Shown here piece after piece: positions 52,275 through 60,930 of a stretch of DNA of 64,000 nt (position 1 is the stretch's first letter; each line of letters starts with the position of its first letter). This stretch comes from JAWKWH01 sp963669415 (lineage in GTDB: Bacteria > Pseudomonadota > Alphaproteobacteria > Rhizobiales > Rhizobiaceae), in assembly GCA_963669415.2 (NCBI GenBank), contig CAXXPS010000002.1, positions 1,550,001-1,614,000 of the forward strand, in the 5' to 3' direction. Below the pieces are notes generated by a model that saw only the letters and a program-made list of their open reading frames with translations, did no database searches and was not told the DNA's origin. Position numbers and translations under genes: made by a program.

Positions 52275-53084
52275 TCAACGGCCATCTGACTCATCAATAA
52301 ACTTTTCAACAATGTCACTGACGACGTCGGGATTTTCAACCGTTGAAGAATGACCGGCAGCTGGAATGATTGTTAGCTGCGAGCCTTTGACAGCGGAAGC
52401 TATTCGCTCAGATTTTGCCGGAACCGTCGCGGTGTCCTCATCGCCCACCGCAACGAGCGTCGGGCAGGAAATGTTCTTTAGCTCATCGAAAACGCTCTTT
52501 CGCTCGATCACCCCCGTGACGGCCCGTGTAATGCCGATCCGGTGGTTGCCGACAATGCGGTCGCGCCACAATTTGCGATCTGCTGAACGCGACGGGTCGG
52601 ACATAAACGTCTTTCCAAACAATATCGGCATTACCCTGCCCACCACCAAACCGAGGCCAAACCAGCGGGCGACAAAATTCAGCATGCGATATTTCGGGGC
52701 GTTTTCTTTCGGCTCCGCGTCCGCGCTGGTCTCGAGCAATGTCAGCGATTTGACCAACTCCGGGCGTCGCGCTGCCAGCCGCATGCCGACAAATCCGCCC
52801 ATCGACAGGCCGACAAAATGACACGGCGCGACATTCAATTGAGAAATCAGGGCGATGGCATCGTCCGTGAGCGTATCCATGTCGTAACCGGTTTCGGTAA
52901 TCTCGCTTCCACCCTGACCGCGGTGATCATAAGCAATACAGCGATATCGACCTTTTAGCCGCTCGATTTGCGCGGAGAACATTTTGCCGGACATAATCAG
53001 ACCATGCGAGAAAACGATCGCCGCTCCATTGCCGCCGGTGTCGGTATAGTGCAGGTCGACGCCATTTACGTTGATCTTTGGCAT
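52275..53084 (-). CDS. Alpha/beta hydrolase
   Basis: A 269-residue alpha/beta hydrolase: VNGVDLHYTDTGG, IVFSHGLIMSGKMF oxyanion block, DHRGQGGS, nucleophile elbow GLSMGG, acidic residue in GDEDTATVP and His in AAGHSSTVE. It resembles carboxylactonase/esterase-type members; the substrate is unknown. ATG 53084 follows GGGAGC. It lies 28 bases after nnr on the same strand and may be co-transcribed with it. Confidence 0.88.
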   Translation of the reverse strand: MPKINVNGVDLHYTDTGGNGAAIVFSHGLIMSGKMFSAQIERLKGRYRCIAYDHRGQGGSEITETGYDMDTLTDDAIALISQLNVAPCHFVGLSMGGFVGMRLAARRPELVKSLTLLETSADAEPKENAPKYRMLNFVARWFGLGLVVGRVMPILFGKTFMSDPSRSADRKLWRDRIVGNHRIGITRAVTGVIERKSVFDELKNISCPTLVAVGDEDTATVPAKSERIASAVKGSQLTIIPAAGHSSTVENPDVVSDIVEKFIDESDGR

Positions 53085-53112
53085 GGAACTTTGCTCCCTA
53101 GGGTCAGTGAGG

Positions 53113-54618
53113 TTATCCGCAAACACTCGCAAATGCTGCCGGTATCGACTGGATTAAATCTTCCGCAATCGCTCCCTGGCCGGTAAGCTTCCCCGTTTCG
53201 CCGTGAAGCCATACTGCGGCGCAAGAAGCCTCAAATGCAGGCATGCCCTGTGACGTCAACGCTGCAATTACGCCAGCAAGTACATCTCCTGAGCCAGCTG
53301 TCGCCAACCATGGGGAACCGTTGGTATTGATCGCCGCACGGCCATCAGGCGCGGCAATTATCGTATCGGGGCCTTTGTAGACGACGATGGCGCTTGATCG
53401 TCTCGCCGCCCCCCGCGCGCGGTCAAGCTTCGAGAGCACTTCATCCCCCGCGAGGCTGGGGAAAAGTCGGGCAAACTCCCCTTCATGCGGCGTCAACACC
53501 AAATCAGGGCCATCAGCCGGGCGGCTGAAAAGCAGCTCTTGCTCACTCTCAAATGAAGTCAGACCGTCCGCGTCGAGCACCAATGCGTCTGGCGGTTTGC
53601 TCGTTCCGTCACCCAGATCATCAGCAGTAAGTTGTTGCGCAAACTCCCGCGCCTTCTCTCCAACCCCAAATCCGGGGCCAAGGACAAATGACCGGCACCG
53701 GTTTGATGCGAGCATTGAGGCCAGATCGTTAGCAGTATCGAGTCGCTTCAGCATGATTGATGTTAGATGCGAGGCATTGACCTGAAGCGCATCGCCCGGC
53801 GAATAGACTGTCACCGCACCTGCGCCCGCCCGCTGCGCGGCCATCGCCGTCAGCCTGGCCGCGCCAGTGCTTGCAATACCTCCGGAATATACGCCCACAG
53901 CTCCCCTGGAGTATTTGTGCGCGTCAGTTTCCGGGATTGGAATTTGATGGCGCCATTGTGAGGGATGGTTTTCACGGACAAGCGGCTCAATCTCATCCAG
54001 CAACCGGGCGGGTATACCGATGTCGGCAAGCACGGTTTCACCGCACAATTGCCGCCCAGGATGGAGCAAATGCCCTGGTTTCTTGCGAAAGAACGTCACT
54101 GTGAGGTTTGCCCGACAAGCGGCGCCAAGCACCGCGCCGTTGTCGCCAGACAGACCTGAAGGCAAGTCGATGGCAACGACATCACAATTTGCCGAATTGG
54201 CACGTTCCACAGCATCCAGCGCGGCTCCGGAAAGCGGCCGCTGCAATCCAGCCCCAAAAAGTGCATCAACCACCAATGTACCTGCTTCAGGCGAGAACTT
54301 GTCTATTTCACTGGCTGTGATCGGACAATCTTTAGCGGCAAGCGCGGCATCGCTTCCCGATTTTGGCAAGGCCAAAGCGAATATGGAGACCGGGATACCC
54401 GCCCGGGCCAATTCTCCTGCAACCACATAACCGTCACCGCCATTGTTGCCCGGCCCGCAAAGCACGGCGACTTGTTGTGCATCCCCAAACCGGGCCAGGA
54501 TTTCCCGGGCCACAGCCAAGCCGGCGTTCCGCATCAGTTGCGGTCCCGTGAACGGTCCCCCGGAAATCGCCATTCGGTCGATCTCAGTCATTTCTCCCGG
54601 GGTCAACAATTCATGCAA
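53113..54618 (-). CDS. nnr: Bifunctional NAD(P)H-hydrate epimerase / ADP-dependent dehydratase
   Basis: A 501-residue two-domain repair enzyme for damaged (hydrated) NAD(P)H. N-terminal epimerase (about 1-215): ELLTPGEMTEIDRMAI, GPGNNGGDGYVVAGEL, VDALFGAGL, VVAIDLPSGLSGD. C-terminal ribokinase-like dehydratase (about 225-500): VGVYSGGIASTGAARLTAMAAQRAGAGAVTV, LGPGFGVG, LDADGLTSF, LTPHEGEFARLFP and NGSPWLATAGSGDVLAG. The start is a TTG at 54618 with AGGAGA upstream; no ATG lies in frame before the family sequence begins. Confidence 0.95.
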   Translation of the reverse strand: MHELLTPGEMTEIDRMAISGGPFTGPQLMRNAGLAVAREILARFGDAQQVAVLCGPGNNGGDGYVVAGELARAGIPVSIFALALPKSGSDAALAAKDCPITASEIDKFSPEAGTLVVDALFGAGLQRPLSGAALDAVERANSANCDVVAIDLPSGLSGDNGAVLGAACRANLTVTFFRKKPGHLLHPGRQLCGETVLADIGIPARLLDEIEPLVRENHPSQWRHQIPIPETDAHKYSRGAVGVYSGGIASTGAARLTAMAAQRAGAGAVTVYSPGDALQVNASHLTSIMLKRLDTANDLASMLASNRCRSFVLGPGFGVGEKAREFAQQLTADDLGDGTSKPPDALVLDADGLTSFESEQELLFSRPADGPDLVLTPHEGEFARLFPSLAGDEVLSKLDRARGAARRSSAIVVYKGPDTIIAAPDGRAAINTNGSPWLATAGSGDVLAGVIAALTSQGMPAFEASCAAVWLHGETGKLTGQGAIAEDLIQSIPAAFASVCG

Positions 54619-54850
54619 TTATCTTTGTCTCCTGAACCTGACAGTACCTATCAAGATGCCCGCAGTGGGCATACTCGGGCAAGCGCAATCACGCTTTGCC
54701 TATTTTTTGGGCAGTTTGTCTATTTTTTTTGCAATTTCGGAGCGCGATCGATCCCAGAAACCTTATTCGATGGCCAGGGCGGGCAAATAGAATGAACGAG
54801 TGAGCAGTTTTTGCCCGGCGGTCAAATTTCTTTGTCCGGCCCGCTTCAAT

Positions 54851-54866
54851 TGGCACGCTTCATGCT
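54851..54866 (+). promoter_or_regulatory. Sigma-54 promoter upstream of glnB
   Basis: TGGCAC-N5-ATGCT against the consensus TGGCAC-N5-TTGCW: one mismatch, with the GG and GC elements exactly 12 bases apart. It lies 50 bases upstream of the glnB ATG, as expected for nitrogen-regulated (NtrC/RpoN) glnB-glnA in Alphaproteobacteria. T-rich runs upstream (54700-54735) with a repeated CTATTTTTT may assist bending. Confidence 0.8.
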
Positions 54867-54916
54867 TTTGTATCCGCAACAACGGAACACATCCCTCTCC
54901 GGAGACATTTCCAATC

Positions 54917-55255
54917 ATGAAAAAGATCGAAGCCATCATCAAGCCGTTTAAGCTCGACGAGGTCAAAGAAGCACTGCAGGACGTTGGTCTGCAGGGAATC
55001 ACCGTGACTGAGGCCAAGGGTTTTGGCCGCCAGAAAGGCCACACGGAACTCTATCGTGGCGCCGAGTATGTGGTCGATTTCCTACCCAAGGTGAAAGTCG
55101 AAATCGTCGTTGCTGATGATACCGCCGAAAGCGCAATCGAAGCCATCCGGAACGCTGCGCAAACCGGCCGAATTGGCGACGGAAAAATCTTCGTATCGAG
55201 CGTGGAGGAAGTCATCCGCATTCGAACGGGCGAAACCGGCGAAGCTGCAATCTAA
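54917..55255 (+). CDS. glnB: Nitrogen regulatory protein P-II
   Basis: A 112-residue trimeric signal protein of standard length, reporting 2-oxoglutarate and nitrogen status to GlnD, GlnE and NtrB. The uridylylation tyrosine Y51 is present in the T-loop (YRGAEYVVDF). MKKIEAIIKPFKLDEVKEAL and VTEAKGFGRQKGHTE are classical. ATG 54917 starts the family sequence. A sigma-54 promoter lies upstream and glnA follows after 58 bases. Confidence 0.97.
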   Translation: MKKIEAIIKPFKLDEVKEALQDVGLQGITVTEAKGFGRQKGHTELYRGAEYVVDFLPKVKVEIVVADDTAESAIEAIRNAAQTGRIGDGKIFVSSVEEVIRIRTGETGEAAI

Positions 55256-55313
55256 ACGATCAGCCGAGTCAACAAACTCACACAGACATGCAATTGAACA
55301 GCAGGGAATAATC

Positions 55314-56723
55314 ATGAGTTCAGCAAGCGATATTCTAAAGCAGATCAGCGACAACGATGTGAAATTTGTCGATCTGCGTTTCACCGACCCAAAGGGCAAG
55401 CTTCAGCACGTCACGATGGACGTGTCGGCCGTTGATGAGGACATGTTTGCCGACGGCGTCATGTTTGACGGCTCTTCTATTGCCGGTTGGAAGGCGATCA
55501 ACGAGTCCGACATGGTGCTGATGCCAGACGCCGAAACTGCGCATATGGATCCGTTTTTCGCCCAGTCCACCATGGCAATTGTCTGCGACATCCTCGATCC
55601 GGTCTCCGGCGAGGCGTACAATCGCGACCCGCGCGGAACTGCTCGCAAGGCAGAAGCCTATCTCAATGCCGAGGGAATCGGCGACACAGCCTATTTCGGA
55701 CCGGAAGCAGAATTCTTTGTATTTGACGACGTCAAGTACAAGGCCGATCCCTACAATACGGGCTTCAAGCTTGATTCCACAGAACTGCCCTCAAACGACG
55801 ACACCGACTACGAAACCGGCAACCTTGGCCATCGTCCTCGCGTTAAGGGAGGATATTTCCCGGTTCCGCCGATCGATTCGGAGCAGGACATGCGGTCGGA
55901 AATGCTGACCGTGATGGCCGAGATGGGCGTAACCGTTGAAAAACACCACCACGAGGTGGGTGCAGCCCAACACGAACTCGGCATCAAGTTCGATACCCTT
56001 GTTCGAAATGCAGACAAGACGCAGATCTACAAATACGTCGTGCATCAAGTGGCCAATGCCTATGGCAAGACAGCCACATTCATGCCGAAGCCGGTATTTG
56101 GCGACAACGGATCTGGAATGCACGTGCACCAGTCGATCTGGAGTGACGGCAAGCCGGCATTTGCGGGCAATGAATATTCCGGCCTGTCAGAAAGCTGCCT
56201 TTACTACATTGGCGGTATCATCAAGCACGCCAAGGCGCTGAACGCGTTTACCAACCCGTCGACCAACTCCTACAAGCGGCTGGTTCCGGGCTACGAAGCT
56301 CCAGTGTTGCTGGCATATTCTGCCCGCAACCGCTCCGCATCGTGCCGAATTCCCTTTGGATCGTCTCCGAAGTCCAAACGCGTTGAGGTTCGCTTCCCGG
56401 ATCCGACCGCAAATCCCTATCTTGCGTTCGCTGCCATGCTGATGGCCGGACTGGATGGAATCAAGAACAAGATCCACCCGGGCGATGCCATGGACAAGGA
56501 TCTTTATGATCTTCCGCCGAAGGAATTGAAGGAAATAGCAACAGTCTGTGGCAGCCTTCGCGAGGCGATGGCCAGTCTCGACGCTGACAGGGCGTTTCTC
56601 AAGGCAGGTGGCGTCTTCGATGACGATCAGATTGACGCATATATCGAGTTGAAGATGGAAGAGGTGCTGCGGTTTGAAATGACACCGCATCCGGTCGAGT
56701 TCGATATGTACTATTCGGTCTGA
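55314..56723 (+). CDS. glnA: Glutamine synthetase, type I
   Basis: A 469-residue GSI enzyme assimilating ammonium into glutamine. Blocks: KFVDLRFTDPKGKLQH, VMFDGSSIAGW, GPEAEFFVFDDV, HHEVGAAQHELG, KPVFGDNGSGMHVHQSIW, KRLVPGYEAPV and RIPFGSSPKSKRVEVRFPD. The adenylylation tyrosine is in KDLYDLPPKE, so GlnE control is expected (class I-beta). ATG 55314 follows CAGGGAATAATC. It shares the glnB sigma-54 promoter. A strong terminator follows. Confidence 0.97.
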   Translation: MSSASDILKQISDNDVKFVDLRFTDPKGKLQHVTMDVSAVDEDMFADGVMFDGSSIAGWKAINESDMVLMPDAETAHMDPFFAQSTMAIVCDILDPVSGEAYNRDPRGTARKAEAYLNAEGIGDTAYFGPEAEFFVFDDVKYKADPYNTGFKLDSTELPSNDDTDYETGNLGHRPRVKGGYFPVPPIDSEQDMRSEMLTVMAEMGVTVEKHHHEVGAAQHELGIKFDTLVRNADKTQIYKYVVHQVANAYGKTATFMPKPVFGDNGSGMHVHQSIWSDGKPAFAGNEYSGLSESCLYYIGGIIKHAKALNAFTNPSTNSYKRLVPGYEAPVLLAYSARNRSASCRIPFGSSPKSKRVEVRFPDPTANPYLAFAAMLMAGLDGIKNKIHPGDAMDKDLYDLPPKELKEIATVCGSLREAMASLDADRAFLKAGGVFDDDQIDAYIELKMEEVLRFEMTPHPVEFDMYYSV

Positions 56724-56746
56724 TCAAACCAATTCGACAAAGTTGC

Positions 56747-56774
56747 AATCCCGCCGGTTCTCCGGCGGGATTTT
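56747..56774 (+). terminator. Rho-independent terminator after glnA
   Basis: Perfect 11-bp stem AATCCCGCCGG / CCGGCGGGATT around TTCT, then TTTT. It lies 24 bases after the glnA stop and ends at the convergent gene's stop codon. Confidence 0.85.
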
Positions 56775-57424
56775 CATTTGGTGTTTTGCCAGTCAGCCAC
56801 AATTGCAGGCCCGTCAACCCGGTTTCGAAATTGTGAGCGAACTTCGTGCCAGGTAAAACGTACAGAGTTGCGCACAATCTCAACGTCCAGCTTTTTCAGT
56901 TCCGGGGCTATTGGCGCCCATTTGAGAAGCGCGTTAGGGCTCTCAAGGCCGTATTCGGCGTTATTGGCGGCCTTCAGCCAATCAGTTTGGCTGAGCCGCG
57001 CCAGAAAGGCAGTTCGCCGGTCAGCTCTTTGCTGTTCATCAACGGAGTCGCCAGCATTCTCCGCGATAGCATGGTCGTACGCGTTCAGACACATATCGCT
57101 TAATTCGTCTTCGCTGATCTTGGCATCTGTGGTTGCGTTAACAACACAAAATACCGACAGGTCGGTGACACAAGCAGCGTAGAGACGCATTTTGGCGATA
57201 TCGATCGAGGCGATCATCTGGTCGTCCTCGAACATTGAAGGATAGCGGGTTCCCATTCGGGTTTTCAGGTATCCGTAAAGCGTCTTTTGCGCCACATAAG
57301 CGGATCTCGTTGCAACAAATTTGTGGAGATCGCCAACCGAAGCAATCGGCTCGCGATCGGATTTTCCTGCCAGCATGATCGCGAATTCAGGCAGAAAGTC
57401 TGATATTTTACGCAAAATGGACAC
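56774..57424 (-). CDS. Conserved-looking hypothetical protein
   Basis: A 216-residue, mostly helical, soluble protein with no signal peptide or membrane segment. Acidic helical stretches (ATTDAKISEDELSDMC near 97-112; LARLSQTDWLKAAN) and Trp-rich ends (FTWHEVRSQF, VADWQNTK) stand out. I do not recognise the family. It ends at the glnA terminator and diverges from the DUF4212 gene. Confidence 0.6.
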   Translation of the reverse strand: MSILRKISDFLPEFAIMLAGKSDREPIASVGDLHKFVATRSAYVAQKTLYGYLKTRMGTRYPSMFEDDQMIASIDIAKMRLYAACVTDLSVFCVVNATTDAKISEDELSDMCLNAYDHAIAENAGDSVDEQQRADRRTAFLARLSQTDWLKAANNAEYGLESPNALLKWAPIAPELKKLDVEIVRNSVRFTWHEVRSQFRNRVDGPAIVADWQNTK

Positions 57425-57593
57425 TTATCGGGTCTCCGCCACATCGATATCGATACGACTAATGTCTGTCTCGAAAAAAAGCCATAACCGATTAATGATC
57501 GCGCCGGATGATTGTGCGCGCGATTCTGCGGCCACTTTCATCCATACGGGGATTCTGGTTCTGCCGGGATCATTTTGAAGGGGAGACGCATAA

Positions 57594-57854
57594 ATGTCTG
57601 GTAACAACACCGAGGCAGAACAGCGGCACTGGATCCGAACACGGAACCTGACTTGGCTGGTTCTCGCAATCTGGTTCATATTCTCCATGGTCATTCCATG
57701 GAACGCTAAAGGCCTCAATGACTACTCATTCCTCGGGTTTCCGCTGGGATACTACATGTGTGTCCAGGGCTCTCTCATCGTTTTCGTTCTGCTGATTTTC
57801 TTCCAAAATTGGCGCCAGGACGCGATCGATGACGAGCTCGGGCTCGATGATTAG
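57594..57854 (+). CDS. DUF4212 small subunit of a sodium/solute symporter
   Basis: An 86-residue protein with two hydrophobic segments (about 20-40 and 49-70). The block RTRNLTWLVLAIWFIFSMVIPW and FLGFPLGYYMCVQGSLIVFVLLIFFQNWRQD matches DUF4212, which is encoded next to VC_2705-type symporters and is thought to be their small subunit. ATG 57594 follows AGGGGAGACGC. The partner gene starts 12 bases later. Confidence 0.92.
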   Translation: MSGNNTEAEQRHWIRTRNLTWLVLAIWFIFSMVIPWNAKGLNDYSFLGFPLGYYMCVQGSLIVFVLLIFFQNWRQDAIDDELGLDD

Positions 57855-57866
57855 GAGGACCGGATC

Positions 57867-59690
57867 ATGAGTGATACAAGCGGTAAATCCGGAAATTTCA
57901 TCGACAATCTTGGCCGAATATACGGTGTGTACACCGGCGGCTTTATTGTCTTCATCATCCTGATGGCAATCCTTGAACAGATGGGCGTCAGTGCGGCGAC
58001 CATCGGAATTCTGTTCGTTGGTTTCACCATCGTGATCTACGCGTTCATCGGATACCTGTCGCGCACAATGCAGGTTGAAGCCTATTACGTCGCGGGACGT
58101 GAAGTGCCTGCGGTCTATAACGGAATGGCTACCGCTGCCGACTGGATGTCCGGCGCGTCCTTTGTGGCGCTCGCTGGCGGCATCTATTTCGGCGGATACG
58201 GCTATCTTGGCTTCATCGTAGGCTGGACGGGTGGCTATGTGCTCGTCAATTCGCTGATGGCGCCATATCTGCGCAAATTCGGCTGTTACACGGTGCCCGA
58301 CTTCATTGGCACACGCTATGGCGGAAACCTGGCGCGCTTCTGTGCGGTCGTGGTTCTCGTTGTTGCGTCGTTCACGTACGTGACGGCACAGATCAATGCT
58401 TCAGGAACCATTGCGGCACGCGCGCTTCAGATCCCGTTTGAGTGGGGTGTCTGGATTGGGCTCGTCGGTATCCTGCTGTGCTCGATGCTTGGCGGTATGC
58501 GGGCCGTTACCTGGACTCAGGTGGCTCAGTATATCGTGCTGATCATTGCCTATCTGGTGCCGGTTATCTGGATGTCGAATGCCCAAGGCTTCGGTATCAT
58601 CCCGCACTTCTCCTATGGTGATGCGGTCAACCGGATCGGCGAACTGGAACCGCTGATTGGTGTCGGTACTGCCTCCACGGAATCTTTCCCGGGTCTTCGT
58701 ATTCTCACCACGCTGCACAACAATCCGCAGGGTGGTATGGATTCATGGAAGATGGTCACTTTGGCAGTCGCCATGATGACCGGCACGGCTTCGCTACCGC
58801 ACATTCTGATGCGCTACTTCACCACGCCATCCGTGCGTGATGCGCGGCGCTCAGTGGCGTGGTCGTTGTTCTTCATCTTCCTGCTCTACTTCACCGCACC
58901 GGCGCTTGCCACGTTGACAAAGCTGCAGCTGCTCGATCCTGAGCTCGCGACCAGCATTATTGGCAAGTCGATCGAGGAAGTTCAGAGCCTTGAGTGGATC
59001 AAGAACTGGGCCAATATCGGCATGGTGGCAGTGTCTGACAGTAATGGTGACGGACTGCTGCAGATCAATGAATTCTTCATGCGTCCCGACATCGTCGTGT
59101 TGGCGACACCTGAAGTTGCCGGTCTGCCTTATGTCATCTCCGGCCTCGTTGCTGCAGGCGGCTTTGCTGCAGCGATGTCAACCGCTGATGGTCTGTTGCT
59201 GGCGATTGCAAATGCGCTGTCGCATGATCTCTACTACAAGATCATCGACCCGAAGGCAGACACACGCACGCGGCTTATCGTGGCGCGCGTCCTGTTGATC
59301 GCCATCGGCGCGGCTGGTGCCTTTGTCGCATCGTTGAAACTGACGGGAATTCTCGGCGCAGTGGCATGGGCGTTCTGCTTTGCCAATTCCGGCCTGTTCT
59401 TCCCATTGGTGCTTGGCGTCTGGTGGAAACGGGCAAACCGGCAAGGTGCAATTGCGGGCATGATCTGCGGATTTGCTGCCGGTGCAATGTACCTTGTCTA
59501 CGTGCAAAATGGCGGAACACCAATTCTTGGCCTTGACGGGCTGCGCTTCGGTTTGATCGGTATGCCGGTCAGCCTGGTTGCGATGGTTGTTGTGTCCTTG
59601 ATGACGCCTGAGCCCGATGCGGAAACGCAGGCGATGGTCGACGAGGTTCGCAATCCGCGAGGCAAGACGATCCTTGATGAAGCCCACTGA
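57867..59690 (+). CDS. VC_2705-type sodium/solute symporter
   Basis: A 607-residue SSS-family transporter with about 13 membrane segments, probably for acetate or another small organic acid. Family blocks: YYVAGREVPAVYNGMATAADWMSGASFVALAGGIYFGGYGYLGF, PYLRKFGCYTVPDFIGTRYG, LPHILMRYFTTPSVRDAR and SGLVAAGGFAAAMSTADGLLLAIANALSHD. A loop near residues 389-401 reads D-S-N-G-D-G-L-L-Q-I-N-E, a perfect EF-hand calcium-loop pattern. It forms a pair with the DUF4212 gene. AGGAGG precedes ATG 57867. Confidence 0.94.
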   Translation: MSDTSGKSGNFIDNLGRIYGVYTGGFIVFIILMAILEQMGVSAATIGILFVGFTIVIYAFIGYLSRTMQVEAYYVAGREVPAVYNGMATAADWMSGASFVALAGGIYFGGYGYLGFIVGWTGGYVLVNSLMAPYLRKFGCYTVPDFIGTRYGGNLARFCAVVVLVVASFTYVTAQINASGTIAARALQIPFEWGVWIGLVGILLCSMLGGMRAVTWTQVAQYIVLIIAYLVPVIWMSNAQGFGIIPHFSYGDAVNRIGELEPLIGVGTASTESFPGLRILTTLHNNPQGGMDSWKMVTLAVAMMTGTASLPHILMRYFTTPSVRDARRSVAWSLFFIFLLYFTAPALATLTKLQLLDPELATSIIGKSIEEVQSLEWIKNWANIGMVAVSDSNGDGLLQINEFFMRPDIVVLATPEVAGLPYVISGLVAAGGFAAAMSTADGLLLAIANALSHDLYYKIIDPKADTRTRLIVARVLLIAIGAAGAFVASLKLTGILGAVAWAFCFANSGLFFPLVLGVWWKRANRQGAIAGMICGFAAGAMYLVYVQNGGTPILGLDGLRFGLIGMPVSLVAMVVVSLMTPEPDAETQAMVDEVRNPRGKTILDEAH

Positions 59691-59713
59691 TCGGGTTATC
59701 TGACATTTATTGC

Positions 59714-59747
59714 CGGGGGCGGGAGTTTCTTCCGCCCCCGTTCTCTT
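59714..59747 (+). terminator. Terminator after the symporter
   Basis: Perfect 9-bp GC stem CGGGGGCGG / CCGCCCCCG around a nine-base loop, followed by TTCTCTT. The T run is weak, so read-through into the small membrane protein gene is possible. Confidence 0.6.
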
Positions 59748-59761
59748 GAGGGCCGCGTGAC

Positions 59762-60124
59762 ATGGAACAACCTGCAAGCCCACTGGATTTCTTTCCGGTC
59801 TGGCTGGTCGCCATCGATTACTTGCTTGGCATGGTCATGTGGACACTGATTGGCCGGTCAGCGATGGGACTCTTTCTGGCTGAAGATTCGAAATTTTTCT
59901 TCATGCGGATTTTCGTCAAGATGACGAACCCGGTCATCCGTTTTTTCAAACCGGTGACGCCAAGCTTCCTGGTTCCGATACTGGTACCAATTTATGTTGC
60001 CTGGTTCTTCTTCATGTTCCGGTTTTATGTCATGCCATGGCTGTTGGGTTATTCCGTCATGGGAATGTTGTCGTTCCCACTGGAAAGCGATTTCGCCGGC
60101 GCACTCTATCGATTGTTCAACTGA
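59762..60124 (+). CDS. Small integral membrane protein
   Basis: A 120-residue protein with three hydrophobic segments (about 12-33, 67-84, 88-103). The pattern ...FVKMTNPVIRFFKPVTPSFLVPILVPIYVAWFFFMFRFYV recalls YggT-like proteins, but the match is not firm. It follows the symporter by 71 bases, with a hairpin between, and may be co-transcribed. Function unknown. Confidence 0.65.
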   Translation: MEQPASPLDFFPVWLVAIDYLLGMVMWTLIGRSAMGLFLAEDSKFFFMRIFVKMTNPVIRFFKPVTPSFLVPILVPIYVAWFFFMFRFYVMPWLLGYSVMGMLSFPLESDFAGALYRLFN

Positions 60125-60153
60125 TACTCCGGCAATAACCACGGTAGTGAGGT

Positions 60154-60648
60154 TTATCGATCCTCGGCGAACGGAAGCTCCACTCCCGCGATTTCCGCGG
60201 CTAGAAGACGATTCGCACTGACCCTGGCAAATCTCATCATCAACGCCTTTCTTGTCGCGCCGGCCAGTTTGTGTTCCGACGCCTCCCGCAATATCTCTGC
60301 TCCGTGACCATCGGACAGGATAAACCCGGCTTCGCCAGGAAAAATATCGGCTGGCACTTCCGGGTGCGTAGCAAAATAGAACCGGTCGCAATGTTTTCGG
60401 TATTCCCGCCATTTCAGATCAGCGCGCAGATCCTCGATTGACGACTTTATCTCAATGATCAGGAACTCCCCTTTGGGTCCCAAAACGACGAGGTCCGCCC
60501 TTCTTCCGCCCGAGAGCGTAAGTTCGGGCAGCACAGCTGCACCAAGCTCCGAAAACAGCTTTTGAACACCGCGGCGGACCAAAAGAGCGCGAGCAGACTG
60601 GCGGCCATCTTCGAGTGGGTTGTTGGAGTGTGGGCTGACCAGCGGCAT
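60154..60648 (-). CDS. mmcB: MmcB family DNA-repair protein
   Basis: A 164-residue PD-(D/E)XK nuclease-fold protein: RRADLVVLGPKGEFLIIEIKSSIEDL has the acidic residue and ExK of the active site, followed by DLKWREYRKHCDRFYFATHPEVP. In Caulobacter MmcB is linked to SOS-dependent mutagenesis. I looked for the GTTC-N7-GTTC box upstream and did not find it. ATG 60648; converges on the membrane protein gene. Confidence 0.88.
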   Translation of the reverse strand: MPLVSPHSNNPLEDGRQSARALLVRRGVQKLFSELGAAVLPELTLSGGRRADLVVLGPKGEFLIIEIKSSIEDLRADLKWREYRKHCDRFYFATHPEVPADIFPGEAGFILSDGHGAEILREASEHKLAGATRKALMMRFARVSANRLLAAEIAGVELPFAEDR

Positions 60649-60834
60649 TACCCACCGTTATCCAATATAGTCAGAAAACTTTCAACGAAGTGAGACCTAT
60701 CGCCGTGATTAACCTGTATATTGTGCGGAGCGGCGCACTCAAGCAACACTTGTCGGGCGGGCTTGGTCAATATGTTGCTGAATTACCATAGGGGAGTGAA
60801 AGCGAATATATTCAAATTTTCGCGATTGATTAAC

Positions 60835-60847
60835 TACTTGGCAAGTA
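60835..60847. promoter_or_regulatory. 13-bp perfect palindrome upstream of the L,D-transpeptidase
   Basis: TACTTG-G-CAAGTA, about 84 bases upstream of the ATG at 60931 in a 282-base gap between divergent genes. Could be an operator; nothing else in this AT-richer gap is recognisable. Confidence 0.3.
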
Positions 60848-60930
60848 CCTGCTTTACAGATTAAGGAAATTGGCAAAAATACGGCGTGAATCAGGCGCTT
60901 GAACACATTCGTAGGGAAACCGGTGACAAT

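Noticed and set aside
54700..54735. T-rich direct repeat CTATTTTTT upstream of glnB
   Set aside because: Probably an A/T tract near the sigma-54 promoter; no terminator stem and no coding or RNA feature.
57443..57454. 12-bp palindrome ATCGATATCGAT upstream of the DUF4212 gene
   Set aside because: Only four-base units repeated; too simple to call an operator without conservation data.
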